From a virus: a stretch of 64,000 nt of DNA. Below the pieces are notes generated by a model. It was not told where the DNA came from and did not search any database. It saw nothing but the letters and a program-made list of their open reading frames with translations. This document shows, piece after piece, positions 14,016 through 22,790 of this stretch. Location: positions 41,741-105,740 of the IMG/VR virus record IMGVR_UViG_3300042090_002597; one strand, written 5' to 3'. The position numbers were made by a program, and so were the translations under genes. Each line of letters begins with the position of its first letter. The stretch's first letter is position 1.

Positions 14016-14208
14016 TAGCGGCCTCCATTAACCGTTTGATCGCCTCGTATGGCCCATCATCGTCAAGGTCGAATTCTTTCTCCGCCTGATACCAAGAATG
14101 CGCGACGGATTGCATGGCGCCGCAGATCGCGTCGCAACCACGTTCCCGTTGCCGTAGGCGCTTTAGCTCGGCGGCGTCCGATTTAGTCAGCCAGTTACGA
14201 AAACTCAT
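13999..14208 (-). CDS. Hypothetical helical protein, 69 aa
   Basis: GGAGG precedes the ATG at 14208. The product MSFRNWLTKSDAAELKRLRQRERGCDAICG... is helical and charged. It is the first gene of the minus-strand operon leading to the nucleotidyltransferase and endolysin genes. The 115 bases upstream (14209-14323) probably hold its promoter, but I see no convincing boxes. Confidence 0.6.
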   Translation of the reverse strand: MSFRNWLTKSDAAELKRLRQRERGCDAICGAMQSVAHSWYQAEKEFDLDDDGPYEAIKRLMEAANVKST

Positions 14209-14323
14209 GGTGCCTGCCTCCATGGCGGAATCGGATATTCGAGCAACGGGACAATGGCGATCCGGGTCGCGTTGGACTGCGATTACACGCCCCGCGCCAC
14301 CTGACACTCAAAACCCCGGCAGA

Positions 14324-15091
14324 CTAAATGGTTAGCGAAGCGATATCCGTTTCAAGAGCGTCCCAGTCTAAACCAGATGGTGCCAACCCGGTTGAACGCA
14401 TCCATTGACGCGACAATGTGACGTCCACCGCCAACACATAGCGCGACCACCACTCGGGGTGCACGACAATGTCGATACCCCAGGTGCGGACAGTGAAAAT
14501 GTCACCGTCGTACTTGCCGGACATGACCTGATGTCCGCCACCAGAACCCGGCTCCCAACCCGCCCCAGTGCCCGGAGCGACGGACCAAGTGGACAGATCC
14601 TCCCATGTGGCCGGCATCGTCAAAGTGACCTGCACCGGACCTGTGTGGCCGATCGCGAGCTTGGTTTCGACCAGATTGAGATGGTCAACGCCAGCCCACA
14701 GGATGACGTCCATGGTGGCGGGATTGGCGGGATCCCGAAGCAGTCCGGTCCGGGCCCAGGCCGCCAAAGCGTCGTCGGTATTGGTACCAATATCCGGTTT
14801 GCCAGTCACCGGATCATAGCCGGTGAGTTCGGAATAGCGGGCGATGACCTGGTCCTTTACCGGCTTCCAGAAATCATTGCCGATCGTGTTGGCCCAGCGC
14901 ATTTCCATGGCGCGGAACTCAGCTGCGGGTACGCACACCCCGAGTCTGTCATTGCCGAGCGGATCGCCATCTGCTGGTGCTGCCTTGTGCCAGTCCACCG
15001 CCGGAAGCGGTTCATGCGCCGACAACCGCGCCCGGGCGGCCAGCATGGCGATCTGCTTCGGGCGCGGCCGTGGAATGGCACCGAGACGCAT
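14324..15091 (-). CDS. Phage protein with LGNDxLGxCVP motif, papain-like fold suspected
   Basis: The 255-residue protein has VDWHKAAPADGDPLGNDRLGVCVPAAEF near residue 32. This LGNDxxGDC-type segment is followed by conserved TGYDPVTGKPDIGTNTDDALAAW and later HPEWW. I recall such proteins as common in phage lysis/tail regions; the arrangement of Cys followed by a later His (YDGDIFTVRTWG, VVHPEWW) resembles papain-like enzymes, but the fold is a guess. It lies downstream of the holin-like and lipoprotein-like genes. Confidence 0.6.
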   Translation of the reverse strand: MRLGAIPRPRPKQIAMLAARARLSAHEPLPAVDWHKAAPADGDPLGNDRLGVCVPAAEFRAMEMRWANTIGNDFWKPVKDQVIARYSELTGYDPVTGKPDIGTNTDDALAAWARTGLLRDPANPATMDVILWAGVDHLNLVETKLAIGHTGPVQVTLTMPATWEDLSTWSVAPGTGAGWEPGSGGGHQVMSGKYDGDIFTVRTWGIDIVVHPEWWSRYVLAVDVTLSRQWMRSTGLAPSGLDWDALETDIASLTI

Positions 15092-15095
15092 CGGC

Positions 15096-15632
15096 TTACT
15101 TTACGGTCGGAATGCCGAGAACCTTGCGGGCAACCACCGGATCCATACCTCCGGCAGCAGATGCTTTGGCCATATGCACCGCGGATGCTGCGGGGACGTA
15201 GGTGTTCACGAAGGCCTCGATCACCGGCAGCAGCGCGTTCACGGCGGCGATGATCGGCAGGGCGGCGGCAAGCGGCGGGTAGGCGGCTGCCACGGCCGGT
15301 GTGATCGCGGTCAGGCCGGCGAGCGCCTGATTGATGAAACCTTCGACCTGCGCCAGCGTACTGGCTCCTGCGGCTGCGGGAGTGGCGGAGGACAGCGCAA
15401 GGACCAAGGTCCTGGCGCTGGTGAGGTAGCCGATCACTTGCCCGGCGAGAGCGGGGGTGACGACAGCGGGTGCGGTGGCGGCAAGCAGTGGCACTTCGGA
15501 TAGCAGGGAGTTTACGATGCCGGTGGCGTCAGCGAGCACCTGCGCGTCGGTGGTGGCGCCACCGGCGCAGGCGTCGAGCAGCGCGGCGGTTGAAAAAGAA
15601 GTGGCACAGACAAGCAGATGACGACGGCGCAT
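15096..15632 (-). CDS. Putative exported lipoprotein, 178 aa
   Basis: The N-terminus MRRRHLLVCATSFSTAALLDACAGG is a basic-hydrophobic signal ending in a lipobox-like LLDAC, so the protein may be lipidated at Cys23. The mature part is Ala-rich and helical with hydrophobic stretches (LAGLTAITPAVAAAYPPLAAAL, IIAAVNALLPVIEAFV). The longer in-frame extension has no start evidence. Its position beside the holin-like gene suggests a role at the envelope, perhaps lysis or superinfection exclusion. Confidence 0.6.
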   Translation of the reverse strand: MRRRHLLVCATSFSTAALLDACAGGATTDAQVLADATGIVNSLLSEVPLLAATAPAVVTPALAGQVIGYLTSARTLVLALSSATPAAAGASTLAQVEGFINQALAGLTAITPAVAAAYPPLAAALPIIAAVNALLPVIEAFVNTYVPAASAVHMAKASAAGGMDPVVARKVLGIPTVK

Positions 15633-15687
15633 GAAAACCTCCAGAAATGAAAAAGCGGACCGGTTGACCGCCGATCCGCTTTTGGGA

Positions 15688-15987
15688 TCAGGCGGGAGTG
15701 GAAGTGCCGCCCGAAGTGACGGTGCTGCCGCCGGACGAAACCACCGGCGAACTCTCTGCCGCCACTGCCGCTGCCAGAGCAGTGGCATTGGCGGTGATGG
15801 TGCTGGACAGGCTGGCCAGACTGGCCAGTTGCGCCGGGGTGGCACCAGCCGCAGTCGCCGCTGCGACCGCGGCTTCAAGCTGAGCGGAGAAGCCGTTGAT
15901 CAGGGTGAGCGCCGAGGTGTTGGCGGTGGTCTCGGCCGCCACGGCGGCGGTGAGGCTGGCGATTTCGGCGGAAACGGAGTCGGACAT
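15688..15987 (-). CDS. Hypothetical helical Ala/Ser-rich protein, 99 aa
   Basis: ATG at 15987 has AGAAGGGA upstream, at slightly long spacing. A TTG at 16053 would overlap the preceding stop and add an amphipathic helix (MNEHVLDRIYELLLELRRDF), so the true start is open. The product MSDSVSAEIASLTAAVAAETT... is a long helix with periodic hydrophobic residues and a Ser/Thr/Gly tail. It resembles short coiled-coil phage proteins of unknown function next to holins. Confidence 0.6.
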   Translation of the reverse strand: MSDSVSAEIASLTAAVAAETTANTSALTLINGFSAQLEAAVAAATAAGATPAQLASLASLSSTITANATALAAAVAAESSPVVSSGGSTVTSGGTSTPA

Positions 15988-16049
15988 GATTTTGAAATCC
16001 CTTCTGAGTTCGAGGAGCAGTTCGTAGATTCGGTCAAGTACGTGTTCGT

Positions 16050-16388
16050 TCAAGGGGCGGGTGCCACTGTCGGAGCAGGTGCCGGAATTGGAGCAACCGG
16101 GGTTGGTACTGTCGGCGCGGCCACGACAATCGGAGCGGCGGAAGGCAGAGCAGCCGATTTGTCAGCAGATCCCTTGCTGCTGCCAAGCCAGTAACCGAGC
16201 GCGATCATCACGCCTTGTTTCGGCAGTTCCGAAAGAGAACTGTACAGACTGTCCAGTTTGAGCAGGTAGGCGATTGCCACCCATGCGAAATAAGCGGCGA
16301 AAATCAAGAGCGTGACCGTCATCGCGCCCCATGTGGTGGCGGCCGGTGGCGTCGGCGCTGCTGTCGGTGTCGGAGTGGAACCGCTCAT
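16050..16388 (-). CDS. Holin-like membrane protein, 112 aa
   Basis: The 112-residue protein has a hydrophobic segment at about residues 24-43 (VTLLIFAAYFAWVAIAYLL) and a second shorter one (GVMIALGYWLGSS) followed by a charged SKGSADKS. The GYxxGSSxGSxxK ending of the second segment is one that I recall from small phage holin-like proteins. Both ends are Pro/Thr/Ala-rich linkers. Holin function is inferred from topology and from the envelope-protein neighbours; the endolysin gene is 4 kb away. Confidence 0.6.
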   Translation of the reverse strand: MSGSTPTPTAAPTPPAATTWGAMTVTLLIFAAYFAWVAIAYLLKLDSLYSSLSELPKQGVMIALGYWLGSSKGSADKSAALPSAAPIVVAAPTVPTPVAPIPAPAPTVAPAP

Positions 16389-16411
16389 GTGCCTACCTCA
16401 AAGTGCGGGGA

Positions 16412-16672
16412 TCAGGGGGCTTTTGCTGTGGCAGGTGTTTCGGCGGTTTTTGCAGGCGGCACAGCGGCCGCTGCTTGTAGCGAAGCGACCTGGCTCTGCA
16501 GAACAAAAACCTGGGCCCGCAACTGGAGAATGGTCTGAAGCTGATTCATCACCTCTTGCCCGAGCGCCTGCTTATCCGCATCCGCTGGCGCAGTCTGGGC
16601 GGGGGCGGTTTGTGCGAGAACGGCAGGCGCGGACAGCAAAGCGATTGCCGCCACGAGAGGGAAAAGACGCAT
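16412..16672 (-). CDS. Secreted coiled-coil protein, 86 aa
   Basis: MRLFPLVAAIALLSAPAVLAQ is a clear Sec signal peptide. The mature part has a short coiled coil (ALGQEVMNQLQTILQLRAQVFVLQSQVASL) and a Pro/Ala-rich tail. This could be a spanin-like periplasmic protein, but it lacks a transmembrane anchor or lipobox, so that is only a suggestion. Confidence 0.6.
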   Translation of the reverse strand: MRLFPLVAAIALLSAPAVLAQTAPAQTAPADADKQALGQEVMNQLQTILQLRAQVFVLQSQVASLQAAAAVPPAKTAETPATAKAP

Positions 16673-16735
16673 ATTACATACCTCAATTTGAACGGGTGCC
16701 GGTAATATTACTCTCTCCTGAATGATTTCGTCAAG

Positions 16736-18304
16736 TCACATGCATTCATAGGCCCACGAAGTGGAGGCGAGCACCGAGCCCGCCAGGGTGAAGCCGCTGG
16801 CGGATTTTGTGGACAGATAAGGCAGTGTGGTTCCGATCGCCGCGGCGGTGCTGTTCGCAGGGAAAAAGACACAGGCTTTCGGCGCGGAATTCCAGGAAGC
16901 CGCGAAGGACACCGCGCACGAAGTGGTACTGGCCGAACTGATATTGATGACACCCGCCATGTCGTTGGACCCGGCGGCTATCGACCCGTTCGTGCCGGTG
17001 CCACAGGCTCCGCTGGCGATCGTGGGCGCAGCAGTCGAGCCAAGCGTGATATGGCCAGTGGTATCCGCCGAAAGAGAGACCGCGCCTGCGGGTGCCAACT
17101 CCCAACCTGCGCCTCCGGACACATATCCCATCCAGGACGAACCGAGCGCAACACCGTTAGGCAGATAATTGGGGTCCGTATTGGTGGAGGCGCCATAGAT
17201 GCGCTGCCCGGCTGCCATGGCGATAGCGCCGTTATTGGACCCGAAATTGGCAGTGGAGAAATCAAGGCCGACTTTGGAATTGCCGAACCCGCTGAAAAAT
17301 GCGTCTATCGGTGCGGTCGAGCCCGACGCCTGGATACGAACACCCGCCCAGAACTGACCAAGCGCAGCGGCACCATTTGTGCGCGTAAAATTGAACACGG
17401 CGCCAACGGCTGCGGTGTCGTATCCATTGTCCGCGAAATTATATTCCAATGCCTGAAGATATGTTCCCGTTTGATATGAATTTACATCGCCATTATTGGC
17501 GATGCAGGCAGGACCAGCCAGAAAATTTGTGGCGTTGACGTTGGTGGAGTTACAGAACAATTCTGCGTTATAGCCCACTACGTCGCCTTGTCCTTTGTTG
17601 CGGGCGTAGGTTTTGAAAACGGCCACGCCGGTGCGTCCGCTATTAGTCGAATTGGACGCATTGTAGCCGGAGGTATTGGTGAAAAGAGTTACGAAAGGCG
17701 ATGCTTCTGGCGTCCACAAATAGCCCGACGACGGCTGGCCCAACGAAGCGGCGCCACTGATCGTGGTCTCGGTGCCGGTGACGATGCGAGATATGTCGTC
17801 GTTCCAGATCGCCCCGTAGGGACCGCCACTGCCGACACTGGTTGTTGGTGCTGTAATGGTCAACACCGCGCGCGGCGCGTATTTGACTCCGGTGCCGTCA
17901 ATAAGTTGGCCCGGTCCGGTGACTTTGTAAGCGGACGGAAAAGTAACAACCAGACAGGTTCCGGTGGCGACAGGTCCGCCTCCGGCAGTTTCGAACGAAC
18001 CGAAAGGCACGCTGTCGTCGGTGCTGCCATTGCATGCGGCACCATAGTCTTTCAGGTTGAGCACATCGGTGAAATGAGAATTGACCGAACGCGGTGTCGG
18101 CAATCCGGAGCCAGTGACCAGTGTGCCGGTCATGGAGCCGCCGGACAGAACACCGCCAACAGTATCGACTTTTGCCGCGAAAAAGGAATTCCACTGCGCG
18201 GCGCTCAGCACCTGGCCTGTCTGCACACCGGGACTCGACTGCGCCAGTACCGCACCGGCAGCAAAAAGCGTGTACGCAAAAGCGATCAGCAAGCGCGCTT
18301 TCAT
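16736..18304 (-). CDS. Tailspike/fibre-like protein with N-terminal signal peptide
   Basis: The 522-residue protein begins MKARLLIAFAYTLFAAGAVLAQ, a typical Sec signal with A-x-A cleavage. A segment FTDVLNLKDYGAACNGSTDD (about residues 77-96) follows, resembling the VxxFGAxGDGxTDD start of pectate-lyase-like tailspikes. The rest is Gly/Ser/Thr/Asn-rich beta structure and ends ASGFTLAGSVLASTSWAYECM, like fibre C-terminal beta domains. GGAG precedes the ATG. A signal peptide is unexpected for a virion part assembled in the cytoplasm. Confidence 0.75.
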   Translation of the reverse strand: MKARLLIAFAYTLFAAGAVLAQSSPGVQTGQVLSAAQWNSFFAAKVDTVGGVLSGGSMTGTLVTGSGLPTPRSVNSHFTDVLNLKDYGAACNGSTDDSVPFGSFETAGGGPVATGTCLVVTFPSAYKVTGPGQLIDGTGVKYAPRAVLTITAPTTSVGSGGPYGAIWNDDISRIVTGTETTISGAASLGQPSSGYLWTPEASPFVTLFTNTSGYNASNSTNSGRTGVAVFKTYARNKGQGDVVGYNAELFCNSTNVNATNFLAGPACIANNGDVNSYQTGTYLQALEYNFADNGYDTAAVGAVFNFTRTNGAAALGQFWAGVRIQASGSTAPIDAFFSGFGNSKVGLDFSTANFGSNNGAIAMAAGQRIYGASTNTDPNYLPNGVALGSSWMGYVSGGAGWELAPAGAVSLSADTTGHITLGSTAAPTIASGACGTGTNGSIAAGSNDMAGVINISSASTTSCAVSFAASWNSAPKACVFFPANSTAAAIGTTLPYLSTKSASGFTLAGSVLASTSWAYECM

Positions 18305-18348
18305 GGGGCGACTCCGGTCAGAACGGCGGCATTCTATCGGCCCTGGGC

Positions 18349-21015
18349 CTAGTTCACGATGCGGAGGTCCGGGCGGACACGCTCAATACGCCATTTCGTA
18401 ACATGCGTATCGCCTCCGCCGCTCTTGGTGCCGCCATCCTTGACGAACCGAAGGCCGCCGGTGATCCGCCCGGAGTGTCGTCCAAGCCAGTTGCTGAGCC
18501 GCTGGGGGTCGACAATTCCGCGGTAGCCGGCGGCCCGGAGCATGATGTCGAGCAATTCACCGCGCTCGACCACGCTCTCTGCTGGCCCCCCGACAACCTG
18601 GAGGCTATGTGCCGGCACGCCGAAACCTGCCTGCATAGCGGTGTCGGCGGCTTCCTTGGCGGTGTACGCCTTGTCGGAACCAAGACGACTGTTCCACGCC
18701 ACCAGCATGTCCCGCAGGTTTTTCAGGTCTGGATCGTCCGCCCGGGCCCGGTCCATGGCCAGCACCGGATCCGGCCAGCCGAGCCAGATCAGGGCACCCC
18801 GGACATGGCGGGACCACGCCTCGTACGAGCCGAGCGGCCGCAAATTCTTGGACCCCGGAAAACCGGCTGCCGCGTGCGCCCGGAGAATGTCCAGTACTGC
18901 TGCCACATACGACCCCCGGTCGTTCTCTACCATTTTGAGCGGATCGAAGCGGAATGTACGGGTTTCCGGCTGTTCCACCCCGGCGTCCAGCCGGATCGGC
19001 AGGTTCCTTCGTACCATGTCTCCAGATACCTGCAGCCCGTTGCCGTTTGCGGTGAAAGTGGCGCAGCTCTCTACCTCGATGATGCTGCTGGCTCCGAGCA
19101 ACCGGATCCGGATGCGCTCGCGCTCGACTGCCTGGTTCAGCACATCCGATCGCAGGACGCCGTTCACATTGTCCAGAGAGATCATCGGATAGCCAGCGGC
19201 GATCAGGCCATGCAACCGCTTGTCCAGTTCCTGGGGATTGTCGCTCGCGCTTGCCACAGGACACCTTTGCCCGGTTGCTATAAGTGAAGCCAGATCAATG
19301 AGATGGCTTTTGCCTGTCCCGGCGTCGGTGGCGGATACGGAGAACATGGGTGCCAGCGAAACGGCGCTGCGACAGACTGCGGTGAAGATCAGCGCGAGAG
19401 CGACGGAGCGGTCAACCTCGTCGACAAAGGGAAATCCCTCCAGCAGAGCGTTCACATGTCCTAGCCCCGTCGCGGCGTCCGACATAACGGCGTGCCGTGT
19501 GCCCCAGTTTTCGGGCATGCGGAGGTACGGATCGATTACCCGATGCACGCGCAAATCGGGGTCGTAGCCGACTCCGGTCGACAACCTCCCGTCTGGAAGC
19601 AAACCGGGTACGGCGACAACTCCGGCGATCTCGGGAAACGGGCGCGCGGTCGCTCTTTCGAGCAGGACCATCACCACATCGTTCGGAGGGTCGATAGTGA
19701 CCAGTTTCTGCGCGCGGCCGTCGTAGCGCACCCAGGTGGCGACCTTGGACAGCACGTCACGCAGCCCGGCCAGGGTGAAGGTGTGCAGGCCCACAGTGGT
19801 GGTGGTCAGGCCTTGGCTGCGCACCGTACGGGAGACCGGTGTGACCAACTGGCCGCCCCGTACATAGATCGCTTGCTGGGTGGCCAGGAGCGCCTGTTCC
19901 GCCTCGTCCGCGGCGCCGGAGAGGTTGCCGGGGTGCACCTGGATGGTGGGCCGCTGGACGGCTTGGACGATCTGCTGGGCTGGATTTGTTCTGTCCGGTA
20001 TGACGATCGGCGTAAAACCAGATTCTCGAATTTTCCACTGTTGCCACGCTGTTCCGCCTTTCCAGGTCCGGCCGGCTGCGGCTTCGTGGCGCTGGGCTTC
20101 CCGGTGCAGCGAGGCGTAGCCGGAGTTCCGGGTTGGGGGCGAGACCCGCATCCGGTCCCATTCTTCTTCGCAGGTGACCGATTCGCCGTACGCCGGGCTG
20201 CGGCGAGACCATTCGTCCCAGGCGGCGAAACCCTCGTCGGAGCCATCGGTGGCGGCAAAAATTGCCATGCCGATGGTTTCTTTCCAGTAGGTCCAGTTAC
20301 TGTCCGGGTTCGGTATCAGGGAGAGGGCTTCCCGGATGACGTCCACCGGCGCCTGTACGGGCGGTGTGTCCGGGTTCAGCGGCGCGGCCGGTTTCAGGCT
20401 GGCGGAAGCACGGGCGGCCAAGCGGTTGGCGGCTTCTCCGATCGGGGATAACTGGTCCGGTGTGCCCGAGAGGCGGTCGAAGGTAATGGTGACGTAGTTT
20501 GAGCCGAGGTAGATTTCGCCTTTGGCTGGCGCGCCGTTGGCGGTGAAGGAGTACGGGGTCTTTGTTGATTTTCCGGCCCATCCATCTGCCAGTCCGATGA
20601 TCCGAATGCCGGTGAGGGACGGCGATATCTCGGTGTACGAGTTGCAGTCCGCGATCACCTCTTGCGCCCACGGTGCTATCGCTCCGGTGTCTTTGTCCCG
20701 GCAGTCGTCCAGATCCAGGAAGAGAAATCCGTCGTCTGGCCGAGGTGCAAATCCGGCACCGCGTAGAGGGTTCTGTGTTTGCGCCGAGGCAAAAAGTGCA
20801 GCGGCCGCTGTTGCATAGTCGCAGAGATCGTTGTCGTCATCTGTGTGCGCCGCGCGCCCGTCGGCGGTGAGCGGCGGCTTGTCCCAGGACGATTTCTTGT
20901 TGGGGTCCCGGAGGTTTCCCTTGCGGTCGTATTTCTGCACGTAGCGCCAGACCACCCAGCGCTTCATTTCGGCCAGAGGCAGAAGGGCTTGCGGAAATTG
21001 GCGGGGCTCGGTCAC
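18349..21015 (-). CDS. Primase-helicase fusion (PriCT_2 and P-loop ATPase domains)
   Basis: The 888-residue protein combines three parts. The N-terminal primase-polymerase-like part has a DDGFLFLDLDDCRD acidic motif near residue 93 and a GxRIIGLADG motif. A PriCT_2-type helical domain follows (WTYWKETIGMAIFAATDGSDEGFAAWDEWSRRS, about residues 245-280). The C-terminal ATPase has a Walker A DAGTGKSHL near residue 565 and a Walker B-like MISLDNVNG. It should unwind and prime phage DNA, working with the family A polymerase (42257) and DUF2815 protein (39366). Its GTG start overlaps the methyltransferase stop. Confidence 0.85.
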   Translation of the reverse strand: MTEPRQFPQALLPLAEMKRWVVWRYVQKYDRKGNLRDPNKKSSWDKPPLTADGRAAHTDDDNDLCDYATAAAALFASAQTQNPLRGAGFAPRPDDGFLFLDLDDCRDKDTGAIAPWAQEVIADCNSYTEISPSLTGIRIIGLADGWAGKSTKTPYSFTANGAPAKGEIYLGSNYVTITFDRLSGTPDQLSPIGEAANRLAARASASLKPAAPLNPDTPPVQAPVDVIREALSLIPNPDSNWTYWKETIGMAIFAATDGSDEGFAAWDEWSRRSPAYGESVTCEEEWDRMRVSPPTRNSGYASLHREAQRHEAAAGRTWKGGTAWQQWKIRESGFTPIVIPDRTNPAQQIVQAVQRPTIQVHPGNLSGAADEAEQALLATQQAIYVRGGQLVTPVSRTVRSQGLTTTTVGLHTFTLAGLRDVLSKVATWVRYDGRAQKLVTIDPPNDVVMVLLERATARPFPEIAGVVAVPGLLPDGRLSTGVGYDPDLRVHRVIDPYLRMPENWGTRHAVMSDAATGLGHVNALLEGFPFVDEVDRSVALALIFTAVCRSAVSLAPMFSVSATDAGTGKSHLIDLASLIATGQRCPVASASDNPQELDKRLHGLIAAGYPMISLDNVNGVLRSDVLNQAVERERIRIRLLGASSIIEVESCATFTANGNGLQVSGDMVRRNLPIRLDAGVEQPETRTFRFDPLKMVENDRGSYVAAVLDILRAHAAAGFPGSKNLRPLGSYEAWSRHVRGALIWLGWPDPVLAMDRARADDPDLKNLRDMLVAWNSRLGSDKAYTAKEAADTAMQAGFGVPAHSLQVVGGPAESVVERGELLDIMLRAAGYRGIVDPQRLSNWLGRHSGRITGGLRFVKDGGTKSGGGDTHVTKWRIERVRPDLRIVN

Positions 21016-22502
21016 GACTTGACCCGCTTGGCGCGATCTTCCTGGATTCGTTTCAGACCCATTTTGGCGTAATCAGGATTGAGTTCAATACCGATCGAGT
21101 TGCGGCCCAGGCGGTCGGCGACCATCAATGTGGTGCAGGCACCGGCAAACGGATCAAGGACGGTGCACGGCACTGGATCGGGTGGAGGAAAGCAGGTGCA
21201 GGTGAATTTCCAGCCTGTGGTTTTGTCGGCTTTTGGTGTCCAAACTGTCTCGTCACCGCGTTCGCCGAAATGCGTTCGTTCAAGACGTTTGAAACCGTTC
21301 CCCGCGCTTCTGCCAGCGGCGGGGACTTTCTCGGATATGCGCTCAATCTGCGACCCGCATTGCGGGCAACAACCTTTTTCACTGGTGGCGGCGAGGATCA
21401 GCGGTTCGACGTTCAAGCATGAGCAGCACGGCTCCCACCGCAGAGTTTCTATCCCGATGGGTTCTTTGTAGCTCGCGCCCTGACTGCCTCGCGAATGCCG
21501 AGCGTCTTGTTTATCGCCAAACCAATTTTCGTGAACTTTGTATTTCGTTTCTGCAATTCGCCGCCACGGTGTCCCGCAATTCGCGCAGCAGCCTTTCTCG
21601 CTTGTCGCCGCCGTAATAAGCGGCTCAACTAGTTTCACTGGAAATGTTGCGAAGTGGGCACCCTTGAACGGGTATGGGTTCACGTCCAGTGCCAGCGGTT
21701 GGCCGTCCAGGTCAGTGATGAGGTTGTGCGGTTTTTCGAGTGAGGTGAAGAACAGGTCGGTGTTGCGGAAGTTTCGCGTTGCGCAAGAAGTCATTCCAGA
21801 TGCTTGCCTGTGGGGCGCATAGCCTGCAGATTTTGGACCGCGCCCGTCTGTAAATCTGTTTTGCGGCTTCATCGTACCGGGCTGTTGCACCGCAACATGA
21901 TCGTAGAAATAGTCGGTGCTTTTGGTGAACATGTAGACGTATTCGATGGCGCTGGTCGGGCGGTCCTTCACGCTCTCTGGCATGCATGAGCGTTTGATCC
22001 ACGGAATCTGGGATCGAAGAATCCAGCCGTCCGCCTGCATAGCCAGGGCGAGCCGGGCGGGAACCATCATCGGGTCTTTTTCTTGCAGACCGTCAGGTAT
22101 GCAGCAATTGGCGGCTTTTCCGCCACCACGTTCAATTATGTAGTTTTGTTTTCCAGAATCGCCGGGTTTGTGTTGGCCTTTTCCTGGCGGCCGCGAGTAC
22201 CCGTCTCCGATGTTCAGCCAGAAGATGCCATCGTCCCGCAGCACTCGCCGCAGTTCACGAAATACGGAGACCATGTCGTTCAGGTACGCCTGAAGCGTTT
22301 TTTCCTGACCTATCTCGCCACTTTCCGCGCCGATTCCGTACGATCGGAGCCCGAAATACGGAGGCGACGTCACAACGCAGTGCACTGATTTCTCTGGAAT
22401 TTCCCGGAGCACCCGTCGGACATCGCCAACAAAAATCGCGCCGTTCTCCCAGCATAGCACCTCGGCGGGAGCGTCTGTACGCGAAATTTCATCAAGCGGC
22501 AT
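21012..22502 (-). CDS. N6-adenine or N4-cytosine DNA methyltransferase with duplicated zinc module
   Basis: Motif IV TSPPYFGLRSYG lies near residue 45, and motif I/X DPFAGACTTL..ADRLGRNSIGIELNPDY near residue 450, the permuted order of beta-class amino-methyltransferases. Between them the protein repeats a module. EPLITAATSEKGCCANCG (about 295-310) and EPLILAATSEKGCCPQCG (about 370-385) are near-identical, each with CxxC pairs, and a CCSC sits between. Such Cys modules occur in phage methyltransferases, but the duplication is unusual. ATG at 22502 with GGAG is used instead of a longer frame. The target sequence is unknown. Confidence 0.85.
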   Translation of the reverse strand: MPLDEISRTDAPAEVLCWENGAIFVGDVRRVLREIPEKSVHCVVTSPPYFGLRSYGIGAESGEIGQEKTLQAYLNDMVSVFRELRRVLRDDGIFWLNIGDGYSRPPGKGQHKPGDSGKQNYIIERGGGKAANCCIPDGLQEKDPMMVPARLALAMQADGWILRSQIPWIKRSCMPESVKDRPTSAIEYVYMFTKSTDYFYDHVAVQQPGTMKPQNRFTDGRGPKSAGYAPHRQASGMTSCATRNFRNTDLFFTSLEKPHNLITDLDGQPLALDVNPYPFKGAHFATFPVKLVEPLITAATSEKGCCANCGTPWRRIAETKYKVHENWFGDKQDARHSRGSQGASYKEPIGIETLRWEPCCSCLNVEPLILAATSEKGCCPQCGSQIERISEKVPAAGRSAGNGFKRLERTHFGERGDETVWTPKADKTTGWKFTCTCFPPPDPVPCTVLDPFAGACTTLMVADRLGRNSIGIELNPDYAKMGLKRIQEDRAKRVKS

Positions 22503-22524
22503 AGATGGCGGTCTCCGGCGACTA

Positions 22525-22553
22525 TTGACGTCATCCGGCGCACGCGCTATGTC
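22525..22553 (+). promoter_or_regulatory. Putative promoter of a small RNA
   Basis: TTGACG (22525-22530) and TATGTC (22548-22553) are 17 bases apart on the plus strand in the 288-base gap between divergent genes. Transcription would start near 22560, about 50 bases before a perfect terminator hairpin. Confidence 0.45.
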
Positions 22554-22559
22554 TGGGTT

Positions 22560-22647
22560 CGGGCGCCACACCCTCCTACCCAAGACATCGCAGGTCCGCC
22601 TGTGATCCGGAGCCTCCCAGTTCGCCGCTGGGAGGCTTCGTCGTTTT
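22560..22647 (+). ncRNA. Candidate small RNA of about 85 nt
   Basis: The stretch between the promoter-like boxes at 22525-22553 and the intrinsic terminator at 22612-22647 has no ribosome site and no open frame of useful length. It could be an independent small RNA, or the 5' leader of the 22791 gene with attenuation. No known RNA family is recognised. Support is limited to the promoter-terminator geometry. Confidence 0.4.
22612..22647 (+). terminator. Intrinsic terminator
   Basis: A perfect 9-bp stem GCCTCCCAG / CTGGGAGGC (22612-22620, 22628-22636) with a 7-base loop is followed by TTCGTCGTTTT. The T-rich tail is on the plus strand only. No plus-strand protein gene ends here, which is why a small RNA or attenuated leader is suspected. 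Confidence 0.7.
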
Positions 22648-22729
22648 CGAGGGACCGATACTGCATCTAGTGGCGGTGCCGGTCAAGCCATACCGGTAGG
22701 GGGTCTGAGTAGAAATACTCATGGATTTA

Positions 22730-22757
22730 GCTGTTGTGTTATTACGCCAACAGTGAT
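22730..22757 (+). promoter_or_regulatory. Conserved 28-bp upstream motif, copy 1
   Basis: GCTGTTGTGTTATTACGC and the following 10 bases match 24 of 28 positions with 40892-40919. Both copies lie in short gaps in front of plus-strand genes. The core ATTAC-N7-GTRAT forms a small inverted repeat. It is probably a phage-specific promoter or activator site. Confidence 0.55.
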
Positions 22758-22790
22758 ATTTCAAGGCTCCGATTCTTACAGGAGCAGCAG

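Noticed and set aside
22503-22611. tRNA-like element near GGTTCGGG at 22556
   Set aside because: No acceptor stem, anticodon arm or matched T-arm stem can be formed around it.
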